A stretch of 64,000 nucleotides of DNA from Thalassia testudinum (Eukaryota; Streptophyta; Magnoliopsida; Alismatales; Hydrocharitaceae): assembly GCA_037157565.1 (NCBI GenBank), contig JAZHRO010000063.1, positions 159,681,001 through 159,745,000 of the forward strand, written 5' to 3'. A model generated the notes under the pieces. The model was not told the DNA's origin. It searched no databases and worked only from the letters and a program-made list of their open reading frames with translations. The position numbers and the translations under genes were made by a program. Position 1 is the stretch's first letter; each line of letters starts with the position of its first letter. Shown one piece after another: positions 11,804 to 21,704 of the stretch.

Positions 11804-11827
11804 ACGTTGGGAATTAATTCCCAACGT
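11804..11827. repeat. 24-bp perfect palindrome in the C LTR
   Basis: Half site ACGTTGGGAATT followed by its exact complement. It lies about 30 bp upstream of the minus-strand TATA box. The copy in the other LTR (15072-15095) has one mismatch. Confidence 0.9.
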
Positions 11828-11879
11828 TCATATTGTTGGAATTAATTTTTTAGCCATTTAGTTTTGAGCCAATAGCAAC

Positions 11880-12180
11880 CTGGTACCGGTACTAAAGTAC
11901 TTGCATCGGTACTAGCAGCTCACTGCCACTAGTACATGAGTCCTAATATTGGTACTCATCATGGGTACCGGTACTTGTGACTCCCAGGTTTGGAATTCCT
12001 TGGGCACAGTAACCTACCTGTACCAGTACTCATTATGGGTACGGGTACTTGTAAGGTTCAGGCCAGAATTAAGCCTTCAACCTGTGGCCAACATGTACCG
12101 GTACTCATGGTTAGTACCGGTACTGTTATTCACAGTTTGAGATGAATTCTCAAACCTATGCCTTGTAAATACCGGTACTT
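11880..12180. repeat. GTACCGGTAC palindrome cluster in the C LTR
   Basis: About ten words of the form GGTACCGGTAC, AGTACCGGTAC or close variants (GTACCAGTAC, GTACGGGTAC) are spaced irregularly. The other LTR has the matching cluster at about 15148-15450. The core GTACCGGTAC is its own complement. This is a candidate array of binding sites upstream of the LTR promoter. Confidence 0.85.
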
Positions 12181-12545
12181 ACTTACAAGTACCTATTTTA
12201 AGCGTTTTAATCCATTACGTACTTTGAAAACGAATGCCATATAAATCCTAATTTATCTCTAATTGATTTTTATGATTTAAGTTAAATTCTCTTGTTAAGC
12301 GGCATACATTCTATAAATAAAAATCAAAACTAAAAAACTAAAGGTCGAAGATGATCTTCTTCACTTCGACTCATCCTTGTCATCTTGCCTCCTCCTTGTC
12401 ATCATCTTCTCTTTCTCATCATCATTCCTCCATCACTTCCTTTTTGTGTTGATCTTCACCGACATCTGAAAAGCACTCAATTACAAACATTAATCCATAA
12501 TAATTTTGTTAACACCAAAACAAGATGTGGAACAAGATTTCAACA

Positions 12546-12558
12546 AACTCTCCCTTTT
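12546..12558 (-). other. Element C polypurine tract
   Basis: The minus strand reads AAAAAAGGGAGAGTT directly before the left (3') LTR. The right copy reads AAAAAGGGGGAGAT. It would prime plus-strand DNA synthesis. Confidence 0.75.
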
Positions 12559-12748
12559 TTGTGTTGACAAAACTATCTTGCAAATAGATAATTAAAAAAT
12601 TTAAAAAATGTTATATGAAGGAAAATTTTTCATTTTAATCCTCCCCTTCAATATAATCTCCCCCTAAAAATATTACTACTTACCCTTTATCTTTCTCCCC
12701 CTTTTTGTCAATCACAAAAAAAATGAAGCAAATATTATACCATAAAAT

Positions 12749-14404
12749 TTACCAATAGTAGAATGATGAATGTGGGTACCAAGCTCTGTTAGGCCATCGT
12801 TCTTGTTCTTCTTTCAACCAATAGAAATGTTGAAATGTTCCGTTGTGTGCCTTGAACACCCATTGATCTCTTTGATCTATTCCTGCAAAACAAATATTTT
12901 TTCTAGGTACCAATTTTCTTTTGGGTCCTTGATGGTTAGTATCTTTCAAATCCTTATGTTTATAGATCACTTTAGTGTTAGATCTATAATTCTTAGGATT
13001 CTTGACCTTTTGATAAATCCACGCATGTCTAGGTGCATGTGATTTATTTTGTGTGTTCTTCTTATTATTGAACTTGGCTTTTAAATTATTACAAAATTTC
13101 GTATTCAACCTAGTTGTTGTTTCTAAATTATTCAAAGAGTCCTCAAAGTGTTCATAAATATCTTCTAATTCTACTATTTTTACATGTAATTGATTGTTAG
13201 TTTCTTTAGACATATCTAATTCTATTTCTAAACAAGATTTCTCTATTTCTAGAGTTCTATAACCATCATGGAAAACCTTATTTTCTTTTTTAAATGACTT
13301 AGCTTTATGATATAGCTCTTCATATGCTTCTAATAATTCTTCAAATGAAAAATCAGGGTTTACCTCTTTGTCAGTATCTTCTGAAGTTGCAACAAGACAA
13401 AGGTGTGCGACCTCGTCTTCATTCGATTCACTGGAGTCGGTGTCCATGTTAGAGTCGCTATCATCCCATGTCGCTTTAAATGCTTTCTTCTTCTTCTTCT
13501 TCTTGAGCTCCTTTGTTTCTTTCCTATTGTCCTCCTTCTTGTTTAAGGGGCAATCCTTTTGCAAGTGGCCCTTTTTCTTGCACTCATAGCAAATAATATT
13601 AGTTGAAATTTTATTGACTTGCTTGCCTTGCTACTTGAGAAATTTCTGGAATTTCCTAGTAAGCATCTCCATTTCTTCATCTTCAGATTCCGAGGTTGTT
13701 GAGTTCGAGTCCTCCTTAATTACTCTAAAAGCAATATTCTTTCCTTTGCTAGACATCTTTTCCTCCTCGTTCTTCTTCATGTTTTCTAGTTGGACTTCGT
13801 AAGCCATAAGACTACCAACTAGATCATCCAAGGAGAGAGTAGAAAGATCTTTTGCCTCTTGGAAGGCTGTGGTCTTTGGAGACCAATCGCTTGTAAGAGA
13901 TCTCAAGATCTTCCTTACAAGCTGCTCCTCCTTCAACTTGACTCCTAGGTTCTTCATGGGGTTAACAATTTCCCCAAACCTCGTATACATATCCTTGATT
14001 GTTTCGCCTTTCTCCATCCTGAAACACTCATAATTTTCTGTTAGAATAGAGATACGAGTTTCATTTAACTTGTTTGTAGCTTCGTAGGTGACCTTGAGAG
14101 TGTTCCAAATTTCGTATGTGGATTCACATGCCGAAATTCGGTTGAACTCTTCCCTTGACAACGTACAATAAAGTGTGTTCATCGCCTTTGCATTGCCCAC
14201 AATCCTTTTCTTCTGATTCGTTGTCCATGCTACTCCTTGTGGCTCCGGATCCGAGTACTTCTCCCGAATGAGGGTCCAAGCCTCCTCATCCATTCCTCTG
14301 AGAAAGACTTTCATCCTCCTCTTCCAGTACCCGTAGTCTATCCCATCGAAATAGGGAGGACGGGTCGACGATTGTCCTTCAATGCGCCTTAAGGTTGATG
14401 CCAT
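12749..14404 (-). pseudogene. Element C gag
   Basis: I start gag at the minus-strand ATG at 14404 (MASTLRRIEG), only about 35 bp past the PBS, as usual in copia elements. The first part (to about 13632) is a UBN2/DUF4219 gag: YFDGIDYGYWKRRMKVFLR, YEIWNTLKVTYEATNKL, FRMEKGETIKDMYTRF, IVNPMKNLGVKL and VRKILRSLTSDW. A single stop at 13629-13631 separates the C-terminal part, which has the CCHC knuckle CYECKKKGHLQKDC (about 13551-13591), an acidic stretch and a coiled-coil-like Glu/Lys region. The reading ends at 12749 with no protease motif. Apart from the one stop it is nearly open, so it is younger than A or B coding sequence. Confidence 0.88.
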
Positions 14405-14438
14405 CGCGAGCAAGAGCTTTTACTTCTTATCGCCAATC

Positions 14439-14450
14439 GCTTTGATACCA
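14439..14450 (-). other. Element C primer-binding site (initiator Met tRNA)
   Basis: The minus strand reads TGGTATCAAAGC two bases after the 5' LTR end. Eleven of 12 bases match the usual TGGTATCAGAGC complement of initiator tRNA-Met. Confidence 0.85.
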
Positions 14451-14452
14451 CT

Positions 14453-15811
14453 TGTAGGATCTAAAAATAGAGGAACATGGGTTATCTACGCACACACAAA
14501 TACTTAAGCACAATGTCAGTAATTACAAAAAGATTTGCACATAATCAAACCACAGAAAATTGGCACAATATGTATAGTGGTTTCCCTCCCTTGGATACTC
14601 CACTGCCTAAGCCTCCCAGCTTAGGATTTTTAACCCGATTCTCTCAACCCTGAGAGAATCAATTTACTAAACTGAGGTAATTAACGGGTTACCTCAACCC
14701 AAGAACAATAACGGGTTTGTTACAACCCAACGAGAAACAAGCTCAAAATACAAATAAGAACTGGTATAAGAAAGAGAACTCTAACAACAAGAATTCCTAT
14801 GCCTCCCAACAATAATTAAAATAAATACCAATTTGAGAGCCTAGGATGGACGTGAATCACTTCATAGATGTGTGAGAAAAACACATCGTTGAGCTTGCAA
14901 GAATGTAGAGAAAGTGAATGGCAAGCTTCTTCTTTCTCTCTTGAAAAAATGGTGGAAATTTGAAATATAGCTCTAGAATTTCTCTTCTCTATTTCTTATG
15001 TCTCTTGTATGCAAACAAAGAGTCCTAGGGTCATTTTATAGAGTTTAGGACCTAGGATACTCATCTACTAGACGTTGGAAATTAATTCCCAACGTTCATA
15101 TTGTTGGAATTAATTTTCTAGCCGATCAGTTTTGAGCAAACGGCTACCTGGTACCGGTACTAGCGGCTCACTGCCACCAGTACATGAGTCCTGGTTCCAG
15201 TACTCATCATGGGTACCGATACTTGTGACTCCCAGGTTTGGAATTCCTTGGGTACAGTAACCTACTTGTACCGGTACTCATCATGGGTACCGGTACTTGT
15301 AAGGTTCAGGCTAGAATTAGGCCTTCAACCTGTGGCCAACGTGTATCGGTATTCATGGTTAGTACCGGTACTTGTTCATAGTTTGAGACGAATTCTCAAA
15401 CCTGTGCCTTGCAAATACCAGTACTGATGAACAGTACCGATACTTGCTTACAAGTACCTATTTTAAGCGTTTTAATCCATTACATACTTTGAAAACGAAT
15501 GCCATATAAATCCTAATTTATCTCTAATTGATTTTTATGATCTAAGTTAAATTCTCTTGTTAAGAGGAATACATTCTATAAATAAAAAGTCTAAACTAAA
15601 AAACTAATGGTCGAAGATGATCTTCTTCACTTCGACTCATCCTTGTCATCTTGCCTCCTCCTTGTCATCATCTTCTCTTTCTCATCATCATTCCTCCATC
15701 ATTTCCTGTTTGCTTTGATCTTCGCCTAAATCTGAAAAGCACTCAATTACAAACATTAATCCATAATAATTTTGTTAACACCAAAACAAGATGTGAAACA
15801 AGGTTCCAACA
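14453..15811 (-). repeat. Element C 5' LTR (right)
   Basis: 1359 bp, the pair of 11186-12545. TATA is at about 15031-15041 (minus strand), the palindrome at 15072-15095 and the GTACCGGTAC cluster at about 15148-15450. Confidence 0.9.
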
Positions 15812-16220
15812 ATCTCCCCCTTTTTGGTGTTAACAAAACTATCTTGCAAATAGATAATTAAAAAATTTAACAATGTTATATGAAGGAAAATTTTTCATTT
15901 TATTCCTCCCCTTCAATATAAGCTCCCCCTAAAATTATTACTATTTTCCCTTTATCTTTCTCCCCCTTTTTGTCAATCACAAAAAAATGAAGCAAATATT
16001 ATACCATAAAATTTACCAATAGTAGAATGATGAATGTGGGTACCAAGCTCTGTTAGGCCATCGTTCTTGTTCTTCTTTCAACCTATACAAATAAGAACTG
16101 GTGTAAGAAAGAGAACTCTAACAACAAGAATTCCTATGCCTCCCAACAATAATTAAAATAAATACTAATTTGAGTATTTAGGCCTAGGATTGTAGTGCTT
16201 ATGGAATGTGGTGGGCCCTT
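15812..16220 (-). repeat. Rearranged tail of element C
   Basis: The right LTR is followed, instead of by host sequence, by three pieces. 15812-16083 repeats the 3' internal end of C (matching 12546-12822). 16085-16174 is an LTR scrap (matching about 14748-14838). 16175-16220 repeats the 46 bp of element B leader that lie left of C. The order LTR-interior-LTR-interior-LTR scrap-flank suggests unequal recombination that made a tandem copy, followed by deletions. Confidence 0.8.
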
Positions 16221-17020
16221 AAAATGGGTTGTGCCCTTAATGATCAATTGAGTATGTGTGAGTACATGTGTAACCAGGGTTTTCAAGCAAGATTATTTGT
16301 GATGAGTAGATTTTAAAGTTCAAATCTTGCTTAAGTAGCTTTTAGTGTTTAGAATTAGGTTTAATTCAATCAAGTTTGAGGCAAACCATATTTTCAAGCA
16401 CGGGTAAAGATCACTTTCCTTTTGAAATCAAAAATAAAGTGGAATGCCTGGTATTGACTTAAATTAAAAATCCTAAGGGCAAGCTACTTGGTGAGTTGAT
16501 TTTAGGTTGAGTGGTACAACCCAAACAAGTCAAACAATTGGCCACAATTGCACCACTGAGTTAGGCACACAAAATGATTAACCTAGAGTGATTTCTACTC
16601 TTTTATATGTTGATTTTTGTGTACCGATTCCACAGATTAGAATTTGGTTGAGTAGAAGAAAATCAATTAGGTTAAGTGCCTTGAATGTGGGTGTATGCTG
16701 TGTGTATGTTTGATTTATCCCACAAAAAGTATCTTTTTGTTGATTTTTTTTTATGCGAGGGTGAAATGAACGTGGGTGGAAATCCAAGCAACCAAACTAA
16801 CCCTAGAATTTATGCAAACACCTAGGTTAATTGGAGTTTGAATTAATGTTGTGGAATAAAATCTATGGACTTACAATCGTCTTCAACTATACTTTACTCC
16901 GATCTACTGCTTGACGATTCCCTAATCGAGGTATCTGCAAAATAATAGATAAGAGATAAAGCAAGATGGAAAATAATAAAGTGCACGAAATACGAGAAGA
17001 AGATCGAAAAATCGTTGCCT
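16221..17020 (-). other. Element B leader, 5' portion
   Basis: Non-coding leader between the B primer-binding site and the C insertion. No conserved protein motif is seen. Confidence 0.65.
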
Positions 17021-17037
17021 CCCCAGCAACAATGCCA
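17021..17037 (-). other. Element B primer-binding site, decayed tRNA-Asp type
   Basis: The minus strand reads TGGCATTGTTGCTGGGG next to the LTR. It differs from the tRNA-Asp complement TGGCGCCGTTGCCGGGG (intact in element A) only by C-to-T and G-to-A changes. Confidence 0.85.
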
Positions 17038-17040
17038 AAA

Positions 17041-18715
17041 TGTTGAAGGTGGAAAACTATGCGTTCGGAGTTGGATTCGAAAACCCATCATTGTAGTTCG
17101 AGTTGTGAAGAAATCCATTCAACAGATAAAATTTATACCAAAAATTCTATAAAGAAGTTCCAGGTCAAACACAGGGAGGCTACGTCGATCTCAAAGTCCG
17201 CAATTATTTTTTTTTATTTTTGTTTGAAGATGAAATAGTCACAATGGAATTGCTATAGATAATAAGAGAGAGAGAGAACAATCACTTGGTATTTGAATAA
17301 TGTTTTTACAACTAAGAAAGTGGAAAATGATTACACAAGAAAGCAGGAAATTGTTACAACTAGAAAGCGAGAAATTCTACTCTAGAAAGCGATAAAAGAA
17401 AGGAGAGAGATGTTATCCTCCTCAACGAATGCTTGGAGGATGAGTCGGACGGAGGTAGGAAGAAGGAGGACAAAGTCGGAAGAACGGGAATGAGGCAGCA
17501 CGTCGTCGTCGTTGCGGGATCCACGTCCGGAACTAGGCGAAAACTTAGATTTAGCTCTTGAGGAGCATCCCGAGTGTAGGACAAGCTTCTCTTAAGCTTT
17601 AGATAGGGAGATAGGAGAAGGGATGAGAAATTCATAGGATAGGGGTCTCCTTTTATAGTTGCAAGGATTGGGGGTATTTTAGTCATTACAATATCAAAAA
17701 ATTAATATGGAACCTTTAGTAACGGACTTAAACGTCACTAAAGGTTCGTCGTGGTCGACATATGCGCGAGTTGCACTCACTCACTCCTCTTCTGCGCATA
17801 TAACCCCTACGCACGTTTGGGTGATATCAGTCGTCCGATCATGAGATCAGACGGTCGAGATCGTGCCTCAGAGTGCCCATTCAAAATGCCTCTACCGCGG
17901 GTCCGCGTGTGATGAGGTGTGCAGACGCACGTCATCGCGCACGTACGCGATCGAAGAATCCTCCACGCACCACGTCTCCTCCCCTCGGCCGCCCAATCTT
18001 CATCTGATGGCCGAATCGAGCCCTCGCCCGTCTGGATTGAGGCGCTCAGCACGGCTTGAACGCGCAACCCCTCGCTCGCCCACAATGGCGCGACCGCTGC
18101 ACTGAGGCCTCCACTTTGTCACATGGAGGATTTAAGCGTGTGGATCTGTGGTCGTTGGATGGGCATCCAACGATGTAAATTCGTCGAGTGGGTGAAGAAG
18201 AAAAGTAGAGGCAGGCCCTTGGGGCCGGTTGGGCAGCTGAGATGGTGCCACATGGCGCCATCCTGGCCGTCCATCTTCTGAGTGTTGCAGACGTTGCCAC
18301 AGGTGTCGGATTGGATCGATTTTCGCATTGTTAGGCTGTGATCATCGATCCGAACCCATCTATAAGGTCAAATTTATCGTCTGAAGTGTGGATTGGCACC
18401 ATCTTGGCCCTTGATCTTTAGAGTTCCTCGATCTCTATCTGGTGCTACAGATGTCTGATCAGGGCAATCTTAGAGTCGTTGAACTCCAATCGTCTGCTTG
18501 ATCAAATCCGTACAGTTGGATCTTCAATCCGATGCCCCAATTAACAAGTTGCTTTGTCCCTGGCCATAAAAGGAGACAATTACTATACAATTTATACAAC
18601 TTGACCTAAATGCATGATTATGCATGTTATGCAATATTTACAATGTATGATGCTAATATGGCACTAAGAACATACATTAATAGACATTTTTGTCTATTTA
18701 GATGTATGCACATCA
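17041..18715 (-). repeat. Element B 5' LTR (right)
   Basis: 1675 bp, begins TGTTGAAGGTGG and ends CACATCA, followed by target copy ACCCC at 18716-18720. On the minus strand, the TATA word CTATAAAAGG is at 17649-17658. The U3 inverted repeat is about 50-90 bp upstream of it at 17710-17747. Confidence 0.92.
17710..17747. repeat. B-family U3 inverted repeat, right LTR
   Basis: Outer arms GAACCTTTAGT and ACTAAAGGTTC are complementary. Compared with the left LTR (GGACC/GGTCC), the second pair is A:T instead of G:C on both arms. Confidence 0.85.
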
Positions 18716-20063
18716 ACCCCCATCACATTCGTCGTGCTTTGGCAACCCTCCCTGAGTGTTCTAACGTGGCCGAAAGGCCATCTTGTTGATTTCAGGAACT
18801 TGCCCTGTCTGCCATTGACGAGCAAGCTTCAAGCTTGCTTGAAGCTCGCTCCAAGTCTTGCTACACCCAGGTCTCAGCTCCATGTAGCACGGAACCGACC
18901 CTTGAACACATCCCAGCAATCAATTGAAGGCGCGAGCCTCGCGAGCTAAAGCAATTGAGGAGAAGACCCCCTGCTGCAGATGCGTGAAGAAGAGGGGCAC
19001 AAATAGTCCCACATCATCGGCTGCGATGCGTGCTGAGGCACATAAATTGAATAAGTGATAGTAGCTATTCGCCTCAATTCACGGGGTGAGGTCCCTCTCA
19101 CCCGCTCACCCGACCTCATCCGCGACACGTACCTGTGGACCTGGCCTGAACCTGATAACCCAACCTGCACTCCTCGCTCACCACTACACATCGGTGAGCT
19201 TGGACTCGGGTACGTGCCTGAATCCGATAACTCGAATACCTGTGTGATGAGAACCTCATCATGAGCCCTAACTAGCATATATTAACCTAATAAAGTGAAC
19301 AAAAGCTCCTACATAACCAAGAGAAAGGCCTAATTCAAGGGATCACTAATCTAGGAAGCAAACATGAAGCAAAGGGTAAAACTGTAATTTTACCATTGTA
19401 GTGCATCAACGAGATTTCTCAGGGTCTAGACATAGGTCAATTGGACTTAATAAGAGAAAAAGTAGGGTGCTTCAGTCAGATAAGGGTTATTGTGAAATTT
19501 AAGAATTAAATGGCATTCTGTAACCCTAAAATAAACCCACTTAAATTCATAAGGTTCTAAGTAGGATAAAAATCAACTACACCCTCTAAAATTCATGAAA
19601 AAATATCACCTAGTTCTTAGAACCTTCAATTTGGCCTTTGGAACCTATTTTGACCTAGATTGGGGCCCAAGCCCAACATTTGACCTAATTTGGGTTTTTA
19701 TGCAAAATATCCATTCAAACGAGGCCAAACCTAAATACAACTTCACCATTGGATTCCTTAGGTTCAAATTAGGTTTGTACCAAAATTTGGACCTAAGGGA
19801 AGGTCATCTTGACCTACTTTGCAAAATGGTCCACCCAATTACATTCTGGCCCTTAACGTTTGGAAACCCTTACAAAAACCACCTCAACTTTTCGTCACTT
19901 TCTTCATTCAGGTCCCTATGCCATTGTATTAGGGACCCACACCTCCAGCGAGGTTTCGAGGCAGTTTTCTCGTTGTTTCCCCAGGGAGCTTCTCCCAGAT
20001 TTGAAAGGAAAGCTCTCTACGAAAACCCCTACCACATGAGCAATTCCCCATGCCCTGAATCGC

Positions 20064-20099
20064 CCCATACCTCTCGTGCAAATGCTCGAGAGGTATGGG
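20064..20099. repeat. L2 U3 inverted repeat
   Basis: Arms CCCATACCTCTCG and CGAGAGGTATGGG form a perfect 13-bp stem around a 10-base loop. CATACCT/AGGTATG replaces the CATGCCT/AGGCATG of element A on both arms. Confidence 0.88.
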
Positions 20100-20168
20100 T
20101 TTCACTCCGGCCATGCCTTTGGCAAAGACTTTTGGCCGCCTCCTTGTGACTCTTCCCTTTGCTCTTGC

Positions 20169-20178
20169 CTATATAAGA
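20169..20178 (+). promoter_or_regulatory. L2 TATA box
   Basis: CTATATAAGA about 70 bp after the inverted repeat, placed as in the other family members. Confidence 0.55.
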
Positions 20179-21694
20179 AGATCTAGATCCCTCCGCTTCT
20201 TCCAAGCCTGTTTTAGTCGCTGATACCACCGAAATTCATCCTCCTTCATCTCCGGCCATCTGCCCGCAGGCTCCAGCGACCTGTCCTTCCTCCACTTGAC
20301 ACTCTGCCACCATACCAGTGGCAGAGTCTTCTCCGCCGTGCTCCTCTGCGCCGCACAGTACCCGTGCGAGCCTCTCCGACCCCTTCGTCGTCGCCGCCTC
20401 TTCACCTCAGGGCCTTCGTCTCCGGCGATGGCTAATATGCGCCATTCACCCTCCGCCTCCCCCCTTCATCCAGAGACCCACAGATAAGTTCCTCCTCTCC
20501 CCCTCTTCATTTCCCCTCGCTTAATTCACACTTTCGACCCCTCGACTGCCACTGACCACCACCATTGTTCCCAACTTCGACCAGACCACCAGCGAGGTGT
20601 TCCCGCCACTCCAAGCCTCCATCCACCTTGCCAACCACCCTATGACCTCCGCAACACCTCACTGACCATTTCCCCTTACTCCAATCTCTCCGCCACACAC
20701 CCAGAATGCCCCTCGAACACACCCATATTCGCACGCGTAGGGTGAGATAGGCACGCACACTCAGGCCACCTTGATGAGAGCCTCATCATGAACCCTAACT
20801 AGCACAAATTAATCTAAATAAGTGTAAAAAAGCTCCTACAAAACCTAAAGAGAAGCTTAACTCAGAAAATTCTGAATTAAAGAATAAGAAATCATAAGGG
20901 GTAAAACTGCAATTTTACCAATGCAGTACGCAAACAGGATAATTAAGGGTCTAAACACAGTTCAAATAAGCCTAATAAGGAGGGAAGTGGGATGATCTGA
21001 TCTGAAAAGGGTTATAGCAACTTCTAGGAATTAAATGACATTCTGTAACCCTAAAACAAACCTACTTTAATTCACGAGGTTTGAGGTAGGATAAAAATCA
21101 ACTAAACCCTCTAAAATTCATGGAAAAATATTCTCTAGGGCTTAGAACCTTCAATTTGGCCTTTGCAACCTATTTTGACCTAAATTGAGAACAATGCCCA
21201 ATTTATGACCTAATTTAGGATTTTTTGCAAATTGATCGGTCAAACATGGCCCAACCTAAAATCAAATTTTACCATTAAAATCCTTAGGTTCAAATTATGC
21301 TGGTATAAAAATTTGGGCCTAAGAAAAGACCACCTTGACTGACTTTACAAATTGGACCTCTTGAATTACTTTTTGACCCTTATCTTCTGAAATCGTTGCA
21401 AATAGCCCCTTATCTTTCTCGTCGTTCTTTCCAGAACGGTCCTCCCTGCCATTTTGAGTAGCGCCATACCTCCAGCGACCTTGGGCGGAGGATGGCGCCG
21501 CGCAGGGCAAGGCGCCCGTTCTCAGGAACGAACGGGAGGTTCCCTACGTCGTCCTCTGTCGCAGGGACCCTCCCCTGACCCCTGCAACTGGCCATGCCTC
21601 TCGTGCGAATGCACTAAAGGCATGGGTCTCCTTCTTCGACCATCTCCGACGTGCGCTGCACGTCTTTCCCTCGGGCCGCTCTCCTTGCCAGCGC

Positions 21695-21704
21695 CTCTAT
21701 AAGG
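21695..21704 (+). promoter_or_regulatory. Element A TATA box
   Basis: CTCTATAAGG; the 3' LTR copy at 35471-35480 reads CTTTATAAGG. It lies about 75 bp downstream of the U3 inverted repeat. Confidence 0.65.

Larger units (their letters stand above)
11186..12545 (-). repeat. Element C 3' LTR (left)
   Basis: 1360 bp, matching 14453-15811. On the minus strand, TATA (CTATAAAATG) is at 11764-11773. A 24-bp perfect palindrome lies at 11804-11827 (half site ACGTTGGGAATT). A cluster of GTACCGGTAC-type palindromes covers about 11880-12180. Confidence 0.9.
11186..15811 (-). mobile_element. Element C: gag-only Ty1/copia retrotransposon (TR-GAG type)
   Basis: C is minus-oriented with LTRs at 11186-12545 and 14453-15811, both running TGTAGGATCT to TTC(C)AACA in plus orientation. 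The PBS is at 14439-14450 and a polypurine tract at 12546-12558. The 1.9-kb interior holds only gag with a CCHC knuckle. Protease, integrase, reverse transcriptase and RNase H are absent. LTR-gag-LTR elements are known in plants as TR-GAGs and move with the enzymes of a related autonomous partner. It lies in the leader of element B. Its right border is rearranged (see 15812-16220). Confidence 0.88.
4696..18715 (-). mobile_element. Element B: Athila-like Ty3/gypsy retrotransposon
   Basis: B is a minus-strand LTR retrotransposon with two LTRs of 1.68 kb (4696-6377 and 17041-18715). The target duplication is perfect: ACCCC at 4691-4695 and 18716-18720. The primer-binding site is beside the right LTR. 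Read from right to left the order is LTR, PBS, leader (interrupted by element C), gag, protease, reverse transcriptase, partial RNase H, N-terminal integrase scrap, LTR. About 60 codons of RNase H, the integrase catalytic and C-terminal parts, the 3' untranslated region and the polypurine tract are missing. It is inserted in L1, so it is younger than L1 and older than C. Confidence 0.92.
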
